A program made the position numbers and the translations under genes. DNA of 64,000 bases from Aurelia coerulea. Taxonomy: Eukaryota; Cnidaria; Scyphozoa; Semaeostomeae; Ulmaridae. The first letter of the stretch is position 1; the number at the start of each line of letters is the position of its first letter. The notes beneath the pieces were generated by a model, which saw nothing but the letters and a program-made list of their open reading frames with translations, was not told the DNA's origin and did not search any database. The DNA is taken from the NCBI GenBank assembly GCA_039566865.1, contig CM076949.1, positions 21,242,501 to 21,306,500 on the forward strand. The letters are read 5' to 3'. Shown one piece after another: positions 34,685 to 46,600 of this stretch.

Positions 34685-37600
34685 TTACTGTTGCTGACTC
34701 TTCATTTGAGCCTGCATTTTGGCAATCATTTCTTGCATTCGGCGAAGCTAAAAATGAAAGAAAATAATGAGCAACAGGATCATAAGTAACAGCTGTATCA
34801 TCATCCGGAAACCATCTGGAAGTTTTATCTATTCGATTAAAATTTTACATTACAAGGACGATACCAGGGGGAGTAAAAGACAACGACTACCCTCTGCCTG
34901 GCCATTACATAAAGAACATGCGACTACATCACAATAAAATATACAATTACAAAGAGCTAAACGATCCAATACGGATAAATCTTCCAGAGTCCCCACAATT
35001 CAAAACACTGCATCTATGCTGTCAGGTCAGGGTTTCTTGTTCGCAATATTATTGATTTAAATATTTGAATATCTGGTATTTGAAATTCTGTAAGAAGTAT
35101 CTCCTTGCAAGAACATATTTTGGAAGAGACAATTTGTCCTAAAGTGAACAGATATAGTTTTTAGGTAAACTTGATGTGAAGCAGAATAACCATAGTACAA
35201 CCATTTATTGGATACCTAAACCACCCTTCTTAAATTCGAATTGATCGCAGACATTTCTCGTGGCATGTAATTTGAGACAGACTATAGTAGTTTATTTTTA
35301 ACCTCTGTGTCTATGGCCCCGGGGTAGTCATAGTCTTTTGCTCCTCGGGGTATCGTCCGAGTAGTATTGTAATGTAATTTTGTAAGTAGCGTAGCTTGTA
35401 TTTATGTATTGTAACTTCTTAATGGATATAGAAAAAAAAAGAAAAAAACCATTTATTTCTTCTTGTTTCTCAGACACAACAGTCGCGGTTTTCTTAGCTT
35501 TGGTAAAATCTTATGGCTTAAAAAGGCTTTCCAAGCCATCACTTCAGCACCTCTAGCCGTAGGAATAACATGAAAAATATTTCCGTGATCAGTTTAGTTT
35601 TTGACACGATCTCACAAAGATCAGTACTGTACTCAAATGTTTGGAATAACGGGTATGTACTTTTTAGCAAAAGAATAAAAGTTATTTACCTCAGCTTCCT
35701 TCTCTTGTAATAGGGCATCTTTGTCTTCTGCTTTTGCAGTGTTTGTGCTAAATGATGAAATTGATTATTAGTCCTCCGACAAGACAAAACAAAAGTGTAA
35801 TCCAAGGGACAGGAAATTGTGAAACGAAGAGGTGTTGTCTGAGCATCGTTCTATACTTGGAAAATACTTCAAGAACAAAATAATGACAACAGGAAAAGAT
35901 AATTTGAAATGTTTCCAGGGTTGTGTTGTCGAAAAAGAAGACTGGCATGGAATTAGAAAGACAAGAAGAACGCTAAATTTCAACAAGTTCAAACATTTTG
36001 AATTGTTAAGAAAGAGTGTAAAATTCGAATGAAAAGTATCAATGTAAGTTTGAAGATTATATGGATATTTTTCCGGGCTTTAAATTGGGGGCAGTTAAGA
36101 CATTTCTGCATCTACTCAAAAAGGAAAACTCTTTTGATTTGCCAGATTATTTCATTTAAAAAAATAAAAATAAACTTACTCTCTTCTAGCTGCTGCAGAA
36201 GATGGTGGTTTCGTCAATTTTGTTGCACGGTAATTTTCGTAATGGACATCTTGCGTTACTTCCTTCAGATCTTGCATATAAGTTCTAGAAGGGATATCAT
36301 CATTTTCAATATCTAGGTGCTGTTTACATTCTGGTATAATCCTTTATAAAATTATTTTTCGTTTATATGAGAGGAGGGCTGGCCCGCCTAGGCGAGATCT
36401 CGCTATTGAATACCAAAGATATCGCCTAGGAGGGCTGGAAATTTCCCATGTAAACACAACCAAGAGGGATAGCCCTCCTAGGCGGGCTGGCGGAAACAAT
36501 AGAATCAACTCAATGTAGAACAATAAGATTAGCACGGTTGGCACCATCATGTCTAGCCCTCCTAGAAGGGCTAGCTTTTCATGTAAACGCAAAATAAAAT
36601 CTAGCCCTCTTGTGAGGGCTGACCCTCCTCATGTCAGCAGCACCTTCAACACAAATTCTGATCTAATTTTGGTCATTAACTTGATTTACTTTCAACATAA
36701 TTTTAGTGCAGCTTGCATATTTTCATTTTGTCTATAATTCTTTACGCAAAGAAGGACTGGCTCTCCATATGTCATTTAAATATGGAGCGTATCTGAATTC
36801 ATTCCAACTTAATATTCGAGGTGAAATATTCAATATTCGCAAAGTCATAAAGCACATTAATGGTAGAAAGGGGGACACAAATGTGGCCCCAGTGGAAAGT
36901 ACAGTGTAGAAAATGCAGTGAATGTGCAATGACAATACTTACATAAGCATGGTCCTCAGTTTGACAAAGTCGCTGTGTTCAGGATTTTCCACTGAAAAGA
37001 GAAATTCATGTTACATCAGAATTCTTCACTGCAAACTAGAAAAACGGCTTTACTTGATTTTGACGACCCATATTCTCTTGTTGCACATATAATCAAATAC
37101 CATATAGAGCGAAGCTCGCATGTTGGTACAAAGGGGCTGTGCAAAAGTTACCATCTTCGATGATTCTTTCCAGGAAAGCTGCCATCTTCAAAAATGCTGA
37201 AAACAGCTTAAAATCTCAAGCTTCAGATATGAAGAGATTCTTCTTGAATCAAGTTTTACGATGAATCTAACATCAACAAAAAATGTTCTTCAAGCAGCCG
37301 AATTACATAGTGACCTAAAAAAAACTTCATGAGTGAAATCGCACATAACTCCATGAAAATAAATTTTATGAACAAAAACCAAGTTTCAGCATGTAGTTGA
37401 AGGTCTTAGCTATCTTTTGAGATATTGCTTGGTCAGGGGAAAAAGTACGACACACCGCATTCATAACAGTATAATCTTTCATTTCATCAACAATCATAAC
37501 AACCCCGAACTTGTTCTTTAAAGTGGCAGCTGCCGCTCATAAGATAGCCAAACCTTTCAACTAAATAGTGATACAAACCATTTGTCAATGAGATAATTCG

Positions 37601-40600
37601 AAAAAATAGAAGGCCACGTTACCAGTGTCGATTGTAAGATCCAAAGATTCTTGCGGTGACGAATAAATGAATGAGTTTGTAGGCAGAAACACCACAACAC
37701 GACGAAGAAACTTAACAGAAAATGTGTATGATTTCATATTTTACCAATATTTCGTCCTGCCATGCAGAACGTCTTCAGCGTTGCATGGCAGGACGAAATA
37801 TTGGTAAAATATGAATTCACAAACATTTGCTGTTGTTTTCTCGACGTGTTTCTGCCTACAAACGTATTTGTCAATAACTTTTGAGTGCATAAAACCAGTT
37901 ACGATTCAGCTCGTGAAGTCTTTTTGGGTCACGCGGTATACCTCGTGATTTTCGGTTCAACTTGAACACGTTTTAAATTGAATATTGCAGGTTTGTATTC
38001 TTCGCGTTTTGTAACACCAAAAGACTTCTCAACTTTTCAAGTAATTCAATTCAACTCAATTTTATTCGCAGAATACAACAGCCTAATACAATGTAAGATA
38101 GAAATATATGTATTCTAAACGACCCAAGAGAAGAAGGGCCTATTTAGCCTGGGCCGTAAATTGAAATTGAAATTTCAAAAGGATATAAGAAAAAGGAAAA
38201 AAATACGTCACAGACCGTACACAGCTAGGAGTTCAACAAGATATATCGTTAGTAAGAAGTGTTCTTGGTTTGTAGGTCTTAATCATGAGAGATTTCTATA
38301 GTAGATTTTGGTATGTGGAGATGACGTTTCCTTAACTTTTTTACTGAAATATTTCTGTTTTGAGATTGACTTAAAGGAGGAAGGAAGGTTATTCCACATG
38401 CGAGCAGCAATGTTTTTATATGGTGTAGTTACACCACTTTTTTATAAGATTTCACTATTTCTAATACTCTCGCAAACTGTACCTTCAACAACTCCCCATG
38501 GATATGCTCTCCCTCGAACCTTCTTGCCTTTCACTTCCAAAACAGTATTGCTACCAACTACAGCGTATGGCATCATCGCCTAGAAATAAATCAAATCAAA
38601 TAAGTTGTCGTAAGCGTTGGCAAAATGAAGTTTGTAGCATGTATTTCAAATCTTTAAAATGGTTGGTGTAAAATTCTATGACATGTTTCTTTGAACTGAA
38701 TGGCTTCTAAGAAACTTTAGCTATTTTTGCTATAATTCTACTGTTGGACTTTTATCAATATTTCAGAATTTCTTCTTTCTCAAGAACTCAAGAAAATAAA
38801 AAAAAACTGAAACCCATCGTAATTTCGTAATTTTAATGGATGTCTACAGTATGGTAGATTTGCCATTAGTCTATCTCTTCAGTCCGTCTTACCGTTCCCT
38901 TTTCGGTAGTTCCTGGATCCACCATTCCTACATTTCGGAAGAGGGCGCGAGAGATAGCGATCGAGCTCTCTTGACGGAATGTTGGAATGGCGGATCCAAG
39001 GGAATTGTCTGAAGAATCAAGTGATAGACTTGGGGCAAGTCTAACAGTATGGTGTAAAGCTAAAGTCCCTTTTCTGGTTTACAACTTATAAACCTGATGA
39101 CGTCACAGTCTATAATGAGTTGAAATACAAAATACGCGGTAATTTCGAAAAATATTCCACATTTTTGAAAAATGCAACGGTAGAATTATTGACAAGTAGC
39201 TTAAAGGCATTAACTCATGTTGAATAGACAGCGTATACCCAAACATCAGGAATCTGCTGACTCATGGTTCTCGATGGCGCATCTGATCGGCTAGCGTTCG
39301 TGTGAAATGAAACTGATCACATGAGACGCATTGTGCAACAGCAGGTCCTTTTGGTTTGTTAGGAGTGAAAATTGGTCTTCATGACATGGGTCACATGATA
39401 AACGGCAAAGCAGGTTTACTTATCATGACTCAATGGCTTCAAGTTTCTTTTACGCAGTCAATTAAAAGACATAGGACACCAACCTTTTTACACGGATTCA
39501 AAGACTTGGAACTTCTGCTGAATTTTTTGAGCTGTAAAACCTGTAATCGAGGATCTTAAAGCAAGTTGTCCATGTTTTTATTACTGCAGGCAAGTGAATG
39601 TGTAATAAGCAACCAGTTTTCACAAACCTTGAGCTGTTTTGTTAAATTCTTAAATTCTTCATCTTCATCTTGCTCACAATCAGGAAAGTCGTAAAGATGG
39701 ATACCATGCTTCTTAATTTCCTCCATCACCTGCAACATTTAAAATCATGCACTTGAAATAGGATAATTGGAAACCTCCGTGAATCAAGCATTTCCAGTTT
39801 GAATTTCATACAGAAACATACGAAAATTGCATTGCATATCTAGTGGGGTAAGTGGCCGAGCGGCTTATACAGGTTCCGTCAGGTGCCTGATGTTAAGCTC
39901 GGTCGACTGAGGTCAAACTCCGGATGAGTGAAGTGAGTTATCTACATGGGTCTCAGGGGCCGATTATATGAGAGTTTTCAGCTGGAAACTTAGCCCCCCC
40001 CCCCCCTCCAGTCATCTCTTTCTAAAACTGACTTTGCAATTACATGAGAAAGTTTATGCCCAGGCTGAAAAGCCGGTCCGAGCTGGAATTTCAGCCCTTC
40101 TTGAGCCAGCCCAAGCTGCAATTTCAGCCCTTCTTGAGCCAGCCCAAGCTGCAATTTCAGCCCTCCTTGAGCTAGGCGGGCTGGGATTTCTCATGTAATC
40201 GCAATTTTTTCCAGCCCGGGCCGAGAATTTACTTTGCGCACGCGCACTTTGCACATAATTTCATGCCAAAACAGAGAAACACGAAGATTCTCAAAGATGG
40301 GGCGGCAGATTAAAGCAAAGAGCGTTTGTAACGGAAAACTGGTGATTTCAAAGCCATTTCGAATTTTAAGCTCGAAGAATTATGGCGCGATTCTAGTAGT
40401 TAATTTCAGCCTGGGCTGGCCTCTGTTATATAATAGCAAGCCTATTTCACCTCGGTTAACCCTATCCAGACTGGGCTTTTTGAGCTACTAGAAGACTGGG
40501 GGGGGCTCATTCAGCCCCCCCTCTATAAAATCGCCATTCCTTCACTTGCGAAGACGAAACTCACCATGCAGTTAGCCGTGCTTATGATCTATCATTTCTC

Positions 40601-43600
40601 ACAAAAAAAATTCTTAAAATAGATATGACGTCATAATTATTCAAGACCAACTGGCACGTGTCCACGAAAAAAATGAAAAAAACAACTTTTTTTTAAATCT
40701 TTATAATTTTCTAAGATTGATTCATGAAACCAAATTATGCCAATTAAAGCATTGTTAGAAGGTGAAAATATACTTATAAAGTGAAAAATGTGATTTTCGC
40801 AAATCCAAGATGGCGGACAGAGATTAAAAATCTTGTTTTTTTGAAAAATGAAAAATGCAGCTATAAAGGAGAATTTCTCCATATATTACGATGAAAACTA
40901 CTTCGATGATAAGTGATCGTTGCATACTTCATTTTTCATTTTGAAACTTTTGTTTTTATCATTGCAAAAAATGCTGACATCAGCATTTTTTCCCAGTAGT
41001 AAGCAAATGAGTTGGAAAGAAGAAGGAAGGTGGAAATAAGGGGTTGAAGATAGTTATTTGGTGAAATTTTGATAATATCTTGACAAACTAAACACTTTCA
41101 AGTCAAAAAATTCTCACTGTAAAACAAATTCTCAAGATATGCATGAAAATTGATCGTGAGTAGTACTATCTGAGGATACCCCCGGGGAATCTTATACCGT
41201 TTGCGACCAATGATGCACAAAATTCAAAAAAATTACACAGCTTAGGTGGAAACAACCCTGTTGATCAGTTTTAGTCTATTTTTTGCCGCTGTAAAACATT
41301 TGGGGTCGAAATATCCTTGCAGAAAGACCGCCAACTAATTTTTGCCATTTTCTTAAAGATGACGTCATTGATGAGGTCACGTGACACATAATTGTTCTAT
41401 TGTTCCTGGAAAAAAATTAAAGAGACCTTATAAATTAGGTTAACAGGGCTGAAATTCCAGCCCCGGCTGAAACTCTCATATGATCGGCATCTCGGACTTT
41501 CTTTTGCAGTTTGCATTTTTACATTCGCAGCTTAACTTGTTGGCCGTACAAAAATATTTTGTTTCCAGTTGCAGGTCACTTAACAAGGGGGTGTCAATTA
41601 AGAACAATGTATCCTAGTGTTAAAAAATCTACCCTCGTATTGTATCTAAAAACTGAAAGACTGACTGAATGCTTTTCAGGAAAATAATGCAACGGAAGAA
41701 ATGCAAATTTATTCGGTACAATTTATTTATTGCAAATAATTCCCTACAGGTTACCATAAAAAACTATCCAATTCTTACCCTTTTCTTCAATTTTGTAATT
41801 TCATTTTTAGTGAGACTATCAGCTTTACCAATAACTGGAACCAGATTGACTTTTTCGTGAAGCATTTTCATGAATTTCACATCGATTGGTTTCAATCTAC
41901 AAAAAGTTGAAATATCAACGGAATAGGTGACTTTCATGGAGAGATTCAAAAGTCATTTGTGTACAAAATGTTCTTCGCATGAACTGAACTGACGAGTTTG
42001 CGACGAAACGCGTTTTTGGTTATTCAACGTTGTCCTTTATTGCAGTTACTGGTGAGTTACTAACTTATTTCTTTCCTTTTAAGTTCTAACATTAACTCGT
42101 TTTTCTCTTGCAGGATTCAACAGTTTTCTCTCTATTTACAGGTTTATATTAGCTGCTGTTCTCTTACAGGAGTTAACAGTCTTCTTCCTACAGATTACGG
42201 TGTTTTGTTGCGTTTATGGGTATAGAACGATGATTCCGTCATTTAAGGCTATTTTGAAACCCAGGTAGCGCTTATTGTGCATTCCAGAAATTGTTTTTAA
42301 GAGTACACATGATATCTACCTTGGGCATTTTATTTGTTTGGTTCAGAAGCTGAAAGTAAGTGTTTTAATTACATCCAAACAAACAAGAGAATTGAATCAG
42401 ATTCGTAGATATATCTTTCTTCTTTCGATATATGCTCATGCTTGCTCTTAAAAACAATTTCTGGAATGCACAACAAGCGAGCTAGTTACCTGGGTTTCAG
42501 AGAAAATTTTGCAGCTTCGTTTGCTTTGAATTACTAGTTGAGAGAAATTACTTTGTCTGCGATCGCTAATCGCTTTGAATTGCGGTGTCAATCAAAAGCA
42601 GCTCATGCTATTGTCTTACAAAATCTGTCCTTGTTATCAACGATTTTTCACTGCGAACAGGGCCTTAACATATTTTCGCGACAGGAGCTCTAATATGAAA
42701 GCTTGACCATCCCTCCCCTGCAATCAAGTTATTCCCAGAATACCACAACGCTTGAATTACTTACCCATGGCCAGATGGATTGACAAAATAAAAGCAACAA
42801 TGAACTCTCGTATCAGCAATGTTTCGCCTGTTTAGACCAGATTCATCACGAAGATAGTTCTCGAACTGCAGATTCACATATTCCAAGATTGGTTCAAAAC
42901 TACAAGAGGGGGGAATAAGGCAAATCATCAATCGTCAATTACAAAATCGAGATTAAAATTTAAGAATCTCAACAGAGATTAGAGATGAAAATTCATTGCA
43001 GAAAAATATTAGCTATATGGATAAAAATATAAAAAAGAAATATGCAGATGAACATGAACCAGCATTGAGATTCTAACTGATTACAATCTGATATGATGCT
43101 TATCAACTCAGGTGAAGTGTCTGACATGATGCTTATCAACTCAGGTGAAGTGTCTGATATGATGCTTATCAACTCGGGTGAAGTTAACAAATACCTTTTC
43201 TGCTTTTAAGAAAGCTGTCACGTGAAACACAAAGATATGTTGATTCTACATTTTCTTTTTTATTACTATAGGTTTGAAATAGCATTGTAAATAGGGTTTA
43301 TATTCCTTTGTGTTTAGTTAACAGGGCAAGCTGTAAAGCAGTATTTATATGTTTTATAGATGCTTCTACCCTGTATAAAGAATTAAAAATTAATGAAAAA
43401 ATGAAAAAAATGAAATGAGTGTCAGAAAAAGAGTTTATAATAAGAAAACAACAGTATATGAGAGCATGTTTACTGTGCAGGATGTTTAATGTTCATGTCT
43501 TCCCGTACAGATCAAAAATAACAACTCAGAATTCTTAGGCAAAGAGAGAGAAACCAACGCATAAGTTTTTAGCAACAAAAATCCTGAATCGATAACGAGA

Positions 43601-46600
43601 AAAAGGCATATTTTTCCGAGCATAGGAGACTGTTTCTAGTGCTTTTTTCTAAAATTTGCAACTTGTAATTCCTGCAACATTTAAAAACTTTGCCATTCGC
43701 AACTTTAATTCAAGTGACTTTTTCTTGAAGTTCTTTTTTATCTGCAAAGTTCTCACACCGTTTGTTTTCTACGGTTTTTATAAGAACATTTTTCACACAC
43801 AATGTAAGCTTTTGAGATTCAAACCAAGAACATAACCCATGTGAAAAAAATTCCCAAATTCATAACATCTACTTTCCGCAATTTTAAGCTCTATTTTTCA
43901 AAGGGAAAACTTCAAGCCTTCGCAACCTTATCTTAAAGCAACAATTTCTGACAATAAGGTATTTCAAGGAAAAAAGAATAATTCCTTACCATTCTGAATT
44001 GTTTATTCCATCTCCAAATCCAGGGGTATCAACAACAGTCAGCTTTAATTTAACTCCACGTTCTTCTATCTCACAAGCAGAAGTTTCAATGTTCAACGTC
44101 GATTTGATTCGTTCTGTTCAACAAGAAACATTACGTCATTTCATTAACTTGGCGCTACGGACCGGACATCAGTGCTGGAAATCATGAGCGAAGGTGCGAA
44201 AAAATCTCGCAGGTAGGTTTGGATTTTAGAAGGAAATTAATTCCACATCACTAGGAAAAGAGACAAAGAGGGAGACAGGAGGAGGGAAGATCATGAAAGC
44301 ATAGGTTCCAAATCTTTAAATCTGTAAACAAATGATTCGTGGTACAAAATTTAGAAATAGCCTTAATTAACGGACTCATGATATTAAACCCATAAACGCA
44401 ACAAAAACACAGAAATCAGTAGAGAGAATACTATTAACTCCCGTTAAAGAAACATTGACCAAATAAACCTGTAACAAGAGAAAAACTGTTAAATCCTGTA
44501 AGACAAAATTGAATATCTTTTCAGCAGTTACTGGTGAGTTATTAACTTATTTCTTTCCTTTCAGGTTTTAAGGTTAATTCAGTTTCGAAAAACAAACGAA
44601 AAACTGACCAAAATACTTTACTTCACGTCAATAATCAAGTTCTTAATGAGAATGAAGTTTGAATGTCAAAACATAGATGGTTTGCAGCATTTTGGATTTT
44701 TGACAGATGATTGTAAAGGACTTTCGTTCACACTGCTTCAACATACATGGGTTTACATACATGACTCAGCGTGACCAAAGTTAGCTTTGGCAAAAATATC
44801 AGAGTTTATTTTATCAGTATCCTGGTTTTCTTTCTAAAAGTATCCCCAAGGTGTTTCCATTAATTACGAATCCAGACAACAATACAGTTCTCCACAAGTA
44901 CAATCAAACTTCTTTGTCTATTATAGTTATGCGACATTGAATCAATTAACTGTGACATAGAGCTCATCTTGGATGTAATAGGTCCATGAGAATACTCTCT
45001 GCAAAAAGCTCTAAGCAACATATGACGCCAGTTCCTCATAATTTTATCTCAGGAAAGTCATGATTGCAAGATAAAACACAGGAAGGCTTGTCTAGTTTGT
45101 GGCACTGATTGGAAAGAAGCTTCCACGATATACATTACAAATGACATTGAACGATAAAATGACTAGACTTTTTATTCAATTCAGAGAAACATTCATCAGT
45201 TTCTGATAACCAAATATGTAACAATGACAGAATAAGATCCTTTTCATTTCCCGGTCTCCAGCAGGGCAGGGAACAAGATTAAGAATTTGATTATAGTCTG
45301 TCTCAAATTAGATGTCACCTGCAAATGCCTGCGAATAACAATAATAGAAATGTTTTGCAAAGGAATTTTGCGTTATCGCAAATTTCAGGTGACATCTCAT
45401 TTGAGATGGACTTTAGACCCCGTTTACACTATGCCGGTACGAAATGAATACGGCATGAAACTGTGCTGTATTCGTTTTTCTGTCAAAACGGAATCGCCGT
45501 TTACACTATACCGGCACGAAATGAATACGATAGGTTTTGACCATGCGCAGAGGGAGGATTTGTCAAGGCGCATGCTCTCATTTGCCAGATTATCGCCTCG
45601 ATGTGAATCCGACATGAAATGATGCCGTATTCGCCGTTTACACTATGCCGGTAGAGCGACGAAGCTAGTTAGCATGCCGTATTCATTTCGTGCCGTATTC
45701 AAGTGAAAACTATGCCGGCATAGTGTAAACGGGAGGCCAATACGGCACAGTTTCATGCCGTATTCATTTCGTACCGGCATAGTGTAAACGGGGTCTTAGT
45801 CGAGTAGCCAGGAAGCATTTCCCCCTAGAGATCTTCTCGCTGGAATTTCTGCTTTATTACGACCACTTGGACATACCAATCTTCCAAACGATTTTCTAAT
45901 GCAGATTTTATTGTATGGTGATAAAGATTTTCCTGATGTTATCAATAAAGATATACTTTTGCTAACTCTCCGCTTTATCCATCAAACTGGTCGGTTAAGA
46001 GTGATTAGGAATTTAAAACTCAGCCGTAAGTCACACAACCACCACGTCCCCATTTTAAGGTAATGTTCCTTCTTTTTTTGTAAGTAGTAGTAGCTGTAGT
46101 AGTAGTCACGTGTAGCTTTATGTGGTATTTTTGTTTCCAGTAGTCATGTTTAGTGTGATGTTCGTATCTTCTGTTTTATGTTGCCATGCGGTAGACGTGT
46201 TTTCGCTCCAAATGGCATTGTTTAAGTAGTAGGGTAGGGTACTTTGTAAGTAGTGTGTATTGGTAATATGTATTGTAAGCTTTTATTGGAATATAAAAAA
46301 AAAAAAGAAAAAAATTTCCCCCTATTGCCCTGAAGATCTCAAGTGATTCTTGGCTGTACCCATCTTGCGCTAGGATGGCCTCTTGGTCTTGGGACTGTTT
46401 GCTTAAATTCGCTTATTGCTTGTCTGCATGGTGTATTTTCAGGCCCAAACCACCTAATTCGCTGATTTTGTATGATTTTCGACCATGCTTCTCGTTTGAT
46501 CATCTTTATTCTATTTTCATTGGATATTTTTGTTGGCCATTTTATCTTCAATGCTTGCCTCAGTAACTTTCTTCGGGTGGCATCAATTTTTTATTTAAAT

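Noticed and set aside
39845..39930. Functional tRNA gene
   Set aside because: A and B boxes are recognisable but the acceptor stem does not close and there is no clear terminator; better read as a SINE head.
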